Origin: QZKY01 sp963666295
Lineage (GTDB): Bacteria > Pseudomonadota > Gammaproteobacteria > Burkholderiales > Burkholderiaceae_D
Assembly (NCBI GenBank): GCA_963666295.1
Contig: OY762707.1
Span: forward strand, 558,001-622,000
DNA: 64,000 bases
Direction of reading: 5' to 3'
Shown here piece by piece: positions 43,472-54,847 of the stretch; the stretch's first letter is position 1; each line of letters opens with the position of its first letter. Under the pieces are notes generated by a model. The model did no database searches. It had not been told where the DNA came from and worked only from the letters and a program-made list of their open reading frames with translations. The translations under genes and the position numbers were made by a program.

Positions 43472-46400
43472 CTAACCACAACTTCCAATTGCACCACAAG
43501 CCGTACAGAAGTCGCAGCCATCCTTGCGAATCAAGGCCATGTTGCCGCATTCACGGCACAGTCGGCCGTGCAACAATGGCGCTGGTTTGGCAGCGTGTTT
43601 CGGATCTTCCGTCACAACACCCATGCTGATTCTTGGCATGCCCTCTTCATTCAGAATACCAAGCATCGCATAACGGTGAATGACTAACTGAGCAATGTAG
43701 GCGACGGTGGATGGGTAGCTCGCCATTTTTTCGCTGCCTGGCACACGCGCAAGAAAATCGCCGCGTGGCTCGGCATAGTTCAACAGCTTGCGCAATTTCA
43801 TGCCGATCCATGCTGGGTCAACCACACGCATATCTACACTGAGCAGCTTGCACAAGCCATCCAATGTGCGCGGATGCCCTCCGGTCAACCCCATGCTGTA
43901 TGGTCGGCGTGTACCGTCCGGCATTTCCAGTTCCTTGAGCATCAGCACAAATTCATCATCCGTCGAAGGGTTACGTACATCAGCCACCCATGCCAGCGTG
44001 CCATCCGTGCCCGTTTTTGGCTCATGCGGCGCAAAGAGTGCGTCCAACACTGGGGTTTGGTCATTCTCTTCGTAATCCAGGGCGCCCAGCTGGTTGTAGC
44101 GCCATTTCACGAGTTTTGCCAATGCAGCAGTTGCGCTCGGCACTTGCACCATTTCGCCATTTGGCGGCATCGGCATGTAAAACGGATCGCCATAAGCTTG
44201 CTCCAGCATCGTGAAGCGCTTGTTCAGCCAACCCCTGTCATTCGCACGCATGTCACTGGAAAGCGTCTTGGCAATCGCATCCAGGCCACGCGGCGGCTGA
44301 CCGCCCAGCACCCAGACCTCAAACGGAATACCCCCATGATCCGAGACCACCACCGCGAATTCACCTTGCGGCGTCTGAATTTGCTCACTGACCCAACCGG
44401 ACGCGCCTGCAGGCAAACCGGGACGCGACGGCCAGCGTAGCGATGCTAAGGGCGGTGACATCGCCACTTCTTTCAAAATCATGCGGCGATCTTGCTCGGA
44501 CAAGGTGATTGGTTGTTCATTCACTGGCTCGGATTCAATGGCCGGCACCGAAAGCACGGCTCCCAGCACGCTATTCGGGCGATAGGTCGTGATGCCTTTC
44601 AAACCCTTGCGCCAAGCTTCCATGTAAAGATCTTTGAAATCCTCATACGGATAGTCTTCTGCCACGTTTACAGTCTTGGAAATCGCCGCATCAATAAATG
44701 GCGCCACATCTGCCACCATCAGCATGTGGTCAATGGCAGATATCTCCAGTGCCGAAACGAAAGCAGACGGCAGATTACTGGTGTCGTGACCCATCGCACG
44801 ATAAACGCGGTATGCGTGATCTTCTACGGTGTAATCTTTCTTGCTGCCATCTGGCATGCGCTTGGTACGGTTGTAAAACCATGAAAACGCCGGTTCAATC
44901 CCGTTAGAAGCATTATCAGCAAACGCCAGCGAGATCGTGCCAGTCGGCGCAATCGAAGTCAGATGCGAGTTACGAATGCCATGCTCACGGATATCTGTTT
45001 TCAACGCTTCCGGCAGACGCGCGACAAAATCGCTTTGCAGGTATTTTTCAACATCCAGCATTGGGAAAGCCCCACGCTCTTTCGAGAGTTCGACCGAAGC
45101 GGCGTAAGATGCGTCACGCATCATGCGCGCAATTCGGGCTGAAAGCCTGCGTCCTTGATCAGAGTCATAACGCACGCCCAGCATGATCAGCGCATCACCC
45201 AACCCGGTAAAGCCCAAGCCTATGCGGCGCTTCGCCTCGGCTTCTTTCGCCTGCGCCTCCAGCGGCCAGCGGGTTGCGGTCAACACATTATCCAGCATGC
45301 GTACCGCAATTCTGGTTACTTTCGCCATCAAATCAAAATCGAATGAAGGCTCTACTGAAAAAGGATCCTTCACATAAGCCGTCAGATTGAGGCTACCAAG
45401 ACAGCAACAGCCGTAATCCGGCAATGGCTGTTCACCGCAGTTGTGAATATATAAACCGTTTCCATCGAAAGCGTTAACTCCTGGAATCTGAACGTCATAA
45501 ACCGTTTCCACACCATCACGCTCAATTGATTCAACCACCGCTGTAAAACGTTCACGATTCAATGCTCGCTGATAACCGCCTAATAGCTTGACCAGCCTTT
45601 GTTGCTTGTCAACATCAGCAAAACCAATGCGCTCGTTGAAAAGCGCCAGGTTGTCTCCGGAAATATTCAACTCGTGCAAAACCTGCGTTTCGTAAAAGGC
45701 GCTTTCCCCTTTTCCGTCTGGCAGCAACTTCAGTAAAGGCTGATCCCCCTTGCGGTTGTTGTAAATGGTTGAGGCTATTCCGAAGCGCAATAGCATGCGC
45801 TGTACCCTTACGAGCGTTTCCCTGTTTGTCTGAGTAAGGCGCACACTTACCCCTTTTTTCTGGCAACCTTGTATGGAACCATCCGCATCAAACAAACCGC
45901 GCAGAAAACCGGCATGGAACTCAGATGATGTTGCATCAAGCGCATCCGTCATCTGCTTTGCACCTAGACGCATGCCCATTTCATAGGCAAGATCACGCAA
46001 ACCCGTACTCTTCATGCGGTATTCGCCACGGCCGGCAACCGCCGCAAACCCTGAGAAATCTGCACGTGTCCTGATTTCCTGCATCGCTGCTTCGGCAGCC
46101 AGCATCACACTGTTTTTTACAACCGCATCGGCACCATTTGCCTGCGCAGCCTTTTGCTTGTGCCAAACGCTTATCACAGCGCCATCTGCTTTCAATGTGC
46201 CATCACCCAAAAGCAAGCCCAACAAATAGCCTTGTGCCTCAGTGTGTTGCCCCTCCCAACCCTGAACAGCGCGATGGTTGTGCAAAGCGACCCGATCTCC
46301 CGGTGCGAGTTGCCCTGCCTCAACCCATTCCACCTCCTGACGATAACGCGTTTGCGTCACCACGCGACGCACCAAATGGTTGGCTGTCAAGCGTAGCGAA

Positions 46401-47461
46401 TAGCCTTCTCTGGTTTGCAAACGCAAAACCGGTTTCTCGCCAGTAGCAAAAAAACCTGTGGCGCCTGACAGGAATTCCTGCCCGTTAACAAGTGCACAAA
46501 AAGGGGTGCCAACCAGATCCGAAACCTGCCGCGGCCCTTCCGCCGTTGCCACCCATGAATCTGCCGTGACACAAGGATTGGTTGACTCGATTTTTTCACA
46601 GTAAGCCAGATTGTTTTCTTGATTGATGCGGTCAATGAAAAGCACCCCGGGCTCGGCTGCGTTGTAAGTGCTTTGCATGATGAGTTCCCAAACCACTCTT
46701 GCACGGAGTTTCTGGTACACCCATTTGCCATCTTCGCGCTTGTAAGCCCCCTCCAGCTTCAGCTCCTCAGTCGGCTCTGCAATGTGCGCCAGTTCATATT
46801 CCTCATCCGCTTCAACCGCACGCATAAATGCATCTGTTACACCCACGGACACATTGAAGTTGTTCAACTGGCCTCTTTCCTGTTTAACAGTCACAAATTG
46901 CAGAATATCCGGATGCTCGACATCCAGCACGGCCATTTGTGCGCCGCGACGCGCGCCAGCTGATTCGACCGTCTCGCACGAGCGGTCAAATACTTTCATG
47001 TATGAAATCGGACCCGAGGCACTGCTGCCTGTTCCCTTAACTCTCGCCCCTTTGGGGCGAATGGCAGAAAAATTGTAGCCAACACCACCGCCACGACGCA
47101 TGGTTTCAGCAGCCTCGGCCAGCGCGTCATAAATACCGGGCTTGCCGCCTTCTTTTTTTGTGATGGAATCGCCAACTGGCTGAACAAAGCAGTTGATCAG
47201 TGTAGTATCCAGCCCGGTTCCCGCCGCGCTACTCACCCGGCCGGCAGGTATGAATCCGTTTTGCATCGCCCACAAAAATTCCTGCGAATGCTTCAAACGA
47301 CTTTTTTCTGCTTCAACTTCAGAAAGCGCTCTGGCGACCCGCGCCATCACCTCTTCGGTGGTTGATTCGTTATCTCTCGCGTATTTCTCTATCAAGACTT
47401 CGGTGGAAATTTCTTGCGGCTCAAACAAACCCTCAATTGCGGCGCGCTCTTTGTTGTGCAT
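43472..47461 (-). CDS. nrdJ: Adenosylcobalamin-dependent ribonucleoside-diphosphate reductase with intein
   Basis: Class II reductase making dNDPs without oxygen dependence. The 1329-residue reading frame contains a 378-residue intein (residues 297-674); the spliced enzyme would be 951 residues. Host landmarks: CFVQPVGDSI with an active-site Cys (about 91), MRRGGGVGYNFSAIRPKG, VLFIDRINQENNLAYCEKIE, STNP then CGEQPLPDYGCC after splicing, and PTGTISLAFADNASNGIEP. A long insertion and a C-terminal Cys-rich tail (CRECGNMALIRKDGCDFCTACG) follow, as in betaproteobacterial NrdJ. The upstream gap is 153 bases, too short for a standard cobalamin riboswitch. Confidence 0.94.
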   Translation of the reverse strand: MHNKERAAIEGLFEPQEISTEVLIEKYARDNESTTEEVMARVARALSEVEAEKSRLKHSQEFLWAMQNGFIPAGRVSSAAGTGLDTTLINCFVQPVGDSITKKEGGKPGIYDALAEAAETMRRGGGVGYNFSAIRPKGARVKGTGSSASGPISYMKVFDRSCETVESAGARRGAQMAVLDVEHPDILQFVTVKQERGQLNNFNVSVGVTDAFMRAVEADEEYELAHIAEPTEELKLEGAYKREDGKWVYQKLRARVVWELIMQSTYNAAEPGVLFIDRINQENNLAYCEKIESTNPCVTADSWVATAEGPRQVSDLVGTPFCALVNGQEFLSGATGFFATGEKPVLRLQTREGYSLRLTANHLVRRVVTQTRYRQEVEWVEAGQLAPGDRVALHNHRAVQGWEGQHTEAQGYLLGLLLGDGTLKADGAVISVWHKQKAAQANGADAVVKNSVMLAAEAAMQEIRTRADFSGFAAVAGRGEYRMKSTGLRDLAYEMGMRLGAKQMTDALDATSSEFHAGFLRGLFDADGSIQGCQKKGVSVRLTQTNRETLVRVQRMLLRFGIASTIYNNRKGDQPLLKLLPDGKGESAFYETQVLHELNISGDNLALFNERIGFADVDKQQRLVKLLGGYQRALNRERFTAVVESIERDGVETVYDVQIPGVNAFDGNGLYIHNCGEQPLPDYGCCCLGSLNLTAYVKDPFSVEPSFDFDLMAKVTRIAVRMLDNVLTATRWPLEAQAKEAEAKRRIGLGFTGLGDALIMLGVRYDSDQGRRLSARIARMMRDASYAASVELSKERGAFPMLDVEKYLQSDFVARLPEALKTDIREHGIRNSHLTSIAPTGTISLAFADNASNGIEPAFSWFYNRTKRMPDGSKKDYTVEDHAYRVYRAMGHDTSNLPSAFVSALEISAIDHMLMVADVAPFIDAAISKTVNVAEDYPYEDFKDLYMEAWRKGLKGITTYRPNSVLGAVLSVPAIESEPVNEQPITLSEQDRRMILKEVAMSPPLASLRWPSRPGLPAGASGWVSEQIQTPQGEFAVVVSDHGGIPFEVWVLGGQPPRGLDAIAKTLSSDMRANDRGWLNKRFTMLEQAYGDPFYMPMPPNGEMVQVPSATAALAKLVKWRYNQLGALDYEENDQTPVLDALFAPHEPKTGTDGTLAWVADVRNPSTDDEFVLMLKELEMPDGTRRPYSMGLTGGHPRTLDGLCKLLSVDMRVVDPAWIGMKLRKLLNYAEPRGDFLARVPGSEKMASYPSTVAYIAQLVIHRYAMLGILNEEGMPRISMGVVTEDPKHAAKPAPLLHGRLCRECGNMALIRKDGCDFCTACGAIGSCG
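45440..46573 (-). other. Intein coding segment inside nrdJ (LAGLIDADG homing-endonuclease type)
   Basis: In-frame insertion encoding 378 residues. N-extein ends ESTNP, intein starts CVTADSWVATAEGP (Cys1, block A). Block B is REGYSLRLTANHLVRRV with the TxxH motif. Two LAGLIDADG-like motifs follow, GYLLGLLLGDG and GFLRGLFDADG. Block F is TVYDVQIPG..NAFDGNGLYIHN, ending in His-Asn before extein Cys+1 of CGEQPLP. All residues needed for standard class 1 splicing and both endonuclease motifs are present, so the intein looks complete. Confidence 0.95.
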
Positions 47462-47585
47462 TTATTGCTCCTTGGAAAGTCTTGAAACGGTCACTCTTTA
47501 ATTGACAAACAGTGTAATTCTAAAATGCGTCACACGCATAAAAACCGCCCTTCAATGGCGGCATAACAATTAAAGCCTTAAAATA

Positions 47586-47607
47586 AAAAGCCCCCGGATC
47601 GGGGGCG
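47586..47607 (-). terminator. Rho-independent terminator behind etfA
   Basis: Arms GCCCCCG and CGGGGGC with a GAT loop, followed by TTTTTATTTT on the minus strand. It starts eight bases after the etfA stop codon. Confidence 0.88.
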
Positions 47608-47614
47608 TTGAGAA

Positions 47615-48547
47615 CTACCCCAATGCAGCTAGCAACTTGGGGACTTCCTCAAACAGATCGCCTATCAAGCCGTAGTCCGACACCAGGAAAATAGGTGCAT
47701 CCGGATCGGTATTGATGGCCACGATGGTTTTCGAATCCTTGATCCCGGCCAGATGCTGAATCGCACCAGAAAGCCCCACGCCGATATAAAGATCGGGCGC
47801 AATGATTTTTCCAGTCTGACCAATCTGCCAGTCATTCGGCACATAACCTGCATCAACAGCAGATCTTGAGGCACCCACCGCCGCGCCCAACCGGTCTGCC
47901 AGTTGCAAAATCAAGCCGACATTTTCGGCCGAACCGATACCACGTCCAACAGCTACCACCACTTTGGCAGCAGGCAACTCCGGGCGATCTGACCCCGCCA
48001 CCTCACGCGAAACGAAACGTGATTTACCAAAAGCCGCCACCGCTTCAACATTGCTGATGGAAGCTGCGCCACCCATTTCCTGCGCGGGCTCGAAGCAAGT
48101 CGTGCGCACAGTAATCACCTTTACCGAATCACCAGACTGCACGGTCTCGATCGCATTGCCCGCATAAATCGTACGCTCGAAAGTGTCTGGAGAAATGATC
48201 TGAATAGCTTCAGAAATCTGCGCCACATCCAGCCTGGCCGCCACGCGTGGCAAAAGATTTTTACCAAAGGCGGAAGCAGGGGCAAGAATATGCGAGTATC
48301 CTTCTGCCAGCGCCATCACCTGCTCTGCCACATTTTCGGCCAAGCCATCGGCAAAATGCGGCGCGTCTGCAATCAATACCTTGCTGACACCCACGATAGA
48401 TGCCGCTGCCTGCGCAACAGCCGCGCTGTCGTGACCCGCCACCAGGACGTGAACCTCATCCCCGCAAGCTGTTGCTGCAGTAACGGTATTGAATGTACCC
48501 GCCTTGAGGGCGGCATTATCATGTTCGGCAATGACCAGTACAGCCAT
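47615..48547 (-). CDS. etfA: Electron transfer flavoprotein, alpha subunit
   Basis: Binds FAD and passes electrons from acyl-CoA dehydrogenases towards ETF-quinone oxidoreductase. 310 residues. N-terminal domain VLVIAEHDNAALKAGTFNTV. The C-terminal FAD domain has VVAVGRGIGSAEN, GASRSAVDAGYVPNDWQIGQT (adenine-binding GATR-like segment), IAPDLYIGVGLSGAIQH and SKTIVAINTDPDAPIFLVSDYG. Length is normal. Follows etfB on the same transcript with a 54-base gap. Confidence 0.97.
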   Translation of the reverse strand: MAVLVIAEHDNAALKAGTFNTVTAATACGDEVHVLVAGHDSAAVAQAAASIVGVSKVLIADAPHFADGLAENVAEQVMALAEGYSHILAPASAFGKNLLPRVAARLDVAQISEAIQIISPDTFERTIYAGNAIETVQSGDSVKVITVRTTCFEPAQEMGGAASISNVEAVAAFGKSRFVSREVAGSDRPELPAAKVVVAVGRGIGSAENVGLILQLADRLGAAVGASRSAVDAGYVPNDWQIGQTGKIIAPDLYIGVGLSGAIQHLAGIKDSKTIVAINTDPDAPIFLVSDYGLIGDLFEEVPKLLAALG

Positions 48548-48601
48548 GATTCTTTCCTGAGTTAATGGAGCAGCGCGTTCTCTGCTCTGCCCCGATGTTC
48601 T

Positions 48602-49351
48602 TTAGATGATTTTTGCTTCCGTCCTGAGCTTTTCTACCAGCGTCGCCACATCCGGCACCATGATACCCGCAGCCCGCGCTGGCGGCTCGGCAACCTTGAC
48701 CGTTTTCAGGCGCGGCATCACGTCCACCCCCAACTCCGAAGCCGTCACCGTTTCCATCGGTTTTTTCTTGGCTTTCATGATGTTGGGCAAGGTCACGTAG
48801 CGCGGCTCGTTCAAGCGCAAATCAGCGGTCACGACCGCAGGCAAATCCAGTTCCAGCGTTTCCTGACCACCATCCATTTCACGCGTTACCGTCACCTTGT
48901 CGCCCTCAACGGTCACCTTAGAAGCAAACGTTGCCTGCGGCCAGCCCAGAAGCGCAGCCAGCATCTGACCTGTCTGGTTGGCATCGTCATCCGTTGCCTG
49001 CTTGCCCATAATAATCAGCCTGGGTTGCTCCTTGTCTGCCACCGCCTTGAGTAATTTGGCAACTGCAAGCGGCTGCAATTCCGCATCCGTTTCCGCCAGA
49101 ACAGCCCGGTCAGCCCCAATCGCCATTGCGATACGCAAGGTGTCCTGTGCTCCCGCCACACCACACGAAACGGCCACCACCTCGGTTGCGTAACCGTCTT
49201 CTTTCTGGCGCACGGCCTCTTCCATCGCGATCTCGTCAAATGGGTTCATTGACATCTTGACGTTTGCGGTATCAACACCGCTCCCGTCCGATTTAACCCG
49301 CACCTTGACGTTGTAATCTACCACGCGCTTCACTGGCACCATGATCTTCAT
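48602..49351 (-). CDS. etfB: Electron transfer flavoprotein, beta subunit
   Basis: Partner of EtfA, binding AMP. 249 residues beginning MKIMVPVKRVVDYNVKVRVK. The family signature ADLRLNEPRYVTLPNIMKAKKKP is present, with VKMSMNPFDEIAMEEAVR near residue 35 and IIMGKQATDDDANQTGQMLA. Normal length. First gene of the etfBA pair. Confidence 0.97.
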   Translation of the reverse strand: MKIMVPVKRVVDYNVKVRVKSDGSGVDTANVKMSMNPFDEIAMEEAVRQKEDGYATEVVAVSCGVAGAQDTLRIAMAIGADRAVLAETDAELQPLAVAKLLKAVADKEQPRLIIMGKQATDDDANQTGQMLAALLGWPQATFASKVTVEGDKVTVTREMDGGQETLELDLPAVVTADLRLNEPRYVTLPNIMKAKKKPMETVTASELGVDVMPRLKTVKVAEPPARAAGIMVPDVATLVEKLRTEAKII

Positions 49352-49443
49352 TACAAAACCTCTAAAACAAAATTGCTAATTAAAACCGTCAAATTATAAA
49401 AACACTGCGCCGATTCGTCATGCAAAAAAATCGCTCCGTGCCT

Positions 49444-49671
49444 TTATTTCCGCTTTATAAAAAATTCGTATTCTTCGCCCTGCTCATTCACTGACAGGAG
49501 TTCATTACCCGTCTGGATGGAAAATGCCTGAAAATCGCGCAGCGACCCAGAATCCGTTGTCACTACGCGCAGCACTTCACCGCCTTCCATATTCGCCAAC
49601 GCCTTTTTGGCTTTCAGGATTGGGAGCGGACAAGTCAATCCGCGCGCATCAACTTCAGAATGAAACTCCAT
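49444..49671 (-). CDS. TusA-family sulfurtransferase
   Basis: 75 residues with the sulfur-carrier signature DARGLTCPLPILKAKKAL, whose Cys in the CPxP motif carries the persulfide. The rest has the usual two-layer strand pattern ending FFIKRK. Isolated from other sulfur-relay genes, so whether it serves tRNA thiolation or general sulfur transfer cannot be told. It follows alaS with a 32-base gap and may be co-transcribed with it. Confidence 0.92.
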   Translation of the reverse strand: MEFHSEVDARGLTCPLPILKAKKALANMEGGEVLRVVTTDSGSLRDFQAFSIQTGNELLSVNEQGEEYEFFIKRK

Positions 49672-49703
49672 CTTTTCACCTTCAATTCATAAATGGCAGA
49701 ACA

Positions 49704-52313
<2,610 letters not shown>

Positions 52314-52686
52314 GATTCGATAAAAATGTAAAAAGGGAGCAGCAAACCAAAGATTATAAGGGATAACGCCACCTCGCATTCACAAGTAAACCGATCCATT
52401 TGCAGAAACAAACCACAGCCCGAAACAATTTCCGCACGGCAATCATTTTCGGTTATGTTCTTGTTTATGATTTACATCAACGCTTAATGGTAAGATTTCG
52501 TCATTTTGCTATTGGCAGGAAGTGCTTATTAATGTTAGATCGTTTCATGCCGTTAGATATCGAGATGTGCCTATGTAAGCAGCGTAAAATGCAAAAATTA
52601 GACTGATTAATATGCCTTTAATCAAATTGTGCTAATACCTCTAATGCTATAGTCGCTACCAACAAAATTGGAGAACCCGTTTAATC
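52314..52686. other. Intergenic region between alaS and the HDOD kinase gene
   Basis: 373 bases, AT-rich near the right end, holding the divergent promoters. A possible minus-10 element TATAGT lies near 52650, about 30 bases before the kinase start. I see no gene, hairpin or repeat that I can support. Confidence 0.45.
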
Positions 52687-54804
52687 ATGCCGCACCCGAA
52701 CCAGGATATTCGTAATCGCCTGCTTGTTGCCCGTTTACCAAAACTGCCTGAAGTACTCTTAAAGCTAATGGAATACTGTCAGTCGGAAGACGTCAGCATG
52801 GCAGCGCTGGCGGAGCTGGTTGCACAAGACCCGGGCATTGCCAGTAAGATTATCGGTGTCGCCAACAGTTCAGCGTATCACCGCAGCCATGCCAAAAAGG
52901 TGAGCCTGGAGCAGTCGCTGATCGCGCTGGGCATGGAAATGATACGAATTCTGGTCATCAGCGAATCTGTATTTCAAACGATTAATGGTTTTTCGACCAG
53001 CGGCAATCTCGACATGCGTCGCTATTGGAAGCACTCTCTGATGTCTGCATCCATCGCTCGAGATATTGCCAAAAAAATGGCGTACCCCCAAATTGATGAA
53101 GCCTACCTTGCCGGTTTGCTGCATGACGTCGGACGCCTTGCCTTGCTGGCGGTGGCACCCAATGAGTACGCACCCTATTTTTACGCGGCAGATACTGAAA
53201 ATCTGTGCGTGAGCGAGCAGCAGCTTTTCAGCATCACGCATCAGGAAGCCAGCGCGTGGCTAATCGAACGTTGGAACCTTGACTCTTTCATGGCTGACAG
53301 CGTGCTCTATCACCACGAGCCAGCAAACCGGATTGAAACGGCCCACCCGCTCATTCGCATCGTGATGACGGCGCATCTGCTTGCCGACCACGAGCACAGC
53401 GCGCCCATCGTTGCCATGGGCGGTGCCATTTGCGGCCTGGATAAAGAAGATCTGGCCAAAATAAGCAGCGATGCCGCCAAAAACATCCAGAAAACGGCCG
53501 GCTTCCTGGGGCTTGACCTGAACAATCTGGATGAAGAACCTGCACCAGTCAGTTTTGTCCATGCGGTTCCTGCACAAAGGCAACTGAATGAAGAGTTGCA
53601 CAATATTGCGCAAACCAACGAAGCCGCAAAAGTGTTCAAAAAACAGGAAAAAGTTCCCGAGCTGCTTGAAGCCATCAGCAAATCCGCGTGCATCCTGTTC
53701 AACCTGGACGAAGTCGTCATCTTCCTTGCTGATGATGGCAAACAATCACTGGTAGGCGTTCCCATCAATGAATATCGCAAGCGGCTCGATGGATTCTCGA
53801 TTCCGTTAAATCGTGGCGACATCATTGCCGAAGTCGCGCTCAGACAGCGTCCTGCTTTCATTACCAACGAAGCCAACAAGCTCGGCATCGCTGAAAAACA
53901 GATACTGCGCATTCTGGGCACGGAATGTCTGGTCTGCTTGCCCCTATCCTCCGAGGGCAATAGCCTGGGGGTCATGATTGGCGGCGCCATGGCACATCAA
54001 CGCACAGAATTCCAGCGTATTGCGCGTTTCCTCCAGTCCTTTGCCAACGAGGCTGCCGACCAGCTGCAAGCATTGTACAAAAAAGAAAAGGAAAACAAGC
54101 AGCACTCAGACTCACTTGCGGAAGAATTACGTCTCGAATCGCTCAAACTTTCACATGAAATCAGCAACCCGCTTGCGATTGTCAAAAACTACCTGAGTTT
54201 GCTCGAAAACAAACTGGCCAGACATGATTCCGTACATGGCGAAATTTCAGTACTTCATGAAGAAATTGACCGTGCAAGCACCATTCTTCGAGAATTTGCC
54301 AACCCACCGAAAAAAGCCGAGCGTCAAAGCAACAACATCAACCGGGTTATTGGCGATGTTGTCAAAACTTTCCGTGACACCGGATTTGCCAGTGAGGCAA
54401 CGGAAATTGTCGCAACAACGGAAAACCAGCCAGAGGAAGCCGATTGCGATGATGGCACGCTCAAGCAAATTTTGATTAATCTGGTGAAAAATGCCATTGA
54501 AGCCATGCCAAACGGCGGCAAAATTGAGGTGCGGAACGATGGCCATGTCCTGCGCGAAGGTCGAACTTATGTCAAGCTTTCGGTTACGGACAATGGGCCA
54601 GGCATTCCTCAAGAAGTTGCAGAAAAAATATTTTCACCCCTATACGAAAGTAGTGCTTCTCAAATGCGCGGTCTGGGTCTGAGCATTGTGCAAGATCTGG
54701 TTAAAAAAATAGATGGCATTATTGACTACCAAAGCAGTTTATCTGGAACACGGTTTGAGGTTCTGCTGCCCACCTCACATAACACCATCACCGTCTTGCA
54801 ATAG
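52687..54804 (+). CDS. HDOD domain-GAF-like sensor histidine kinase
   Basis: 705 residues. The HDOD domain at about 15-215 shows LPKLPEVLLKLMEYCQSEDV, LVAQDPGIASKIIGVANSSA and LLHDVGRLALL. A GAF-like region at about 315-460 contains LFNLDEVVIFLADDGKQSLV. The HisKA box has the phospho-acceptor His in KLSHEISNPLAIVKNYLSLL (about 490). The HATPase has ILINLVKNAIEAMPNGG (N box), DNGPGIPQEVAEKIFSP and GLGLSIVQDLV. No membrane segments, so it is a cytosolic sensor. Directly upstream of the receiver-GGDEF-EAL gene (43-base gap), its likely partner. Confidence 0.9.
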   Translation: MPHPNQDIRNRLLVARLPKLPEVLLKLMEYCQSEDVSMAALAELVAQDPGIASKIIGVANSSAYHRSHAKKVSLEQSLIALGMEMIRILVISESVFQTINGFSTSGNLDMRRYWKHSLMSASIARDIAKKMAYPQIDEAYLAGLLHDVGRLALLAVAPNEYAPYFYAADTENLCVSEQQLFSITHQEASAWLIERWNLDSFMADSVLYHHEPANRIETAHPLIRIVMTAHLLADHEHSAPIVAMGGAICGLDKEDLAKISSDAAKNIQKTAGFLGLDLNNLDEEPAPVSFVHAVPAQRQLNEELHNIAQTNEAAKVFKKQEKVPELLEAISKSACILFNLDEVVIFLADDGKQSLVGVPINEYRKRLDGFSIPLNRGDIIAEVALRQRPAFITNEANKLGIAEKQILRILGTECLVCLPLSSEGNSLGVMIGGAMAHQRTEFQRIARFLQSFANEAADQLQALYKKEKENKQHSDSLAEELRLESLKLSHEISNPLAIVKNYLSLLENKLARHDSVHGEISVLHEEIDRASTILREFANPPKKAERQSNNINRVIGDVVKTFRDTGFASEATEIVATTENQPEEADCDDGTLKQILINLVKNAIEAMPNGGKIEVRNDGHVLREGRTYVKLSVTDNGPGIPQEVAEKIFSPLYESSASQMRGLGLSIVQDLVKKIDGIIDYQSSLSGTRFEVLLPTSHNTITVLQ

Positions 54805-54847
54805 AGGCGGCATCGAAAAAATGTGTTAAAAAAACTGAAAAAGCGCA

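Noticed and set aside
47462..47614. Cobalamin riboswitch in front of nrdJ
   Set aside because: The 153-base gap is too short for a normal B12 riboswitch plus the etfA terminator, and no B12-box-like segment was recognised.
52400..52606. 68-codon open frame upstream of the HDOD kinase
   Set aside because: No ribosome site, overlaps the probable alaS promoter region and has no protein-like features.
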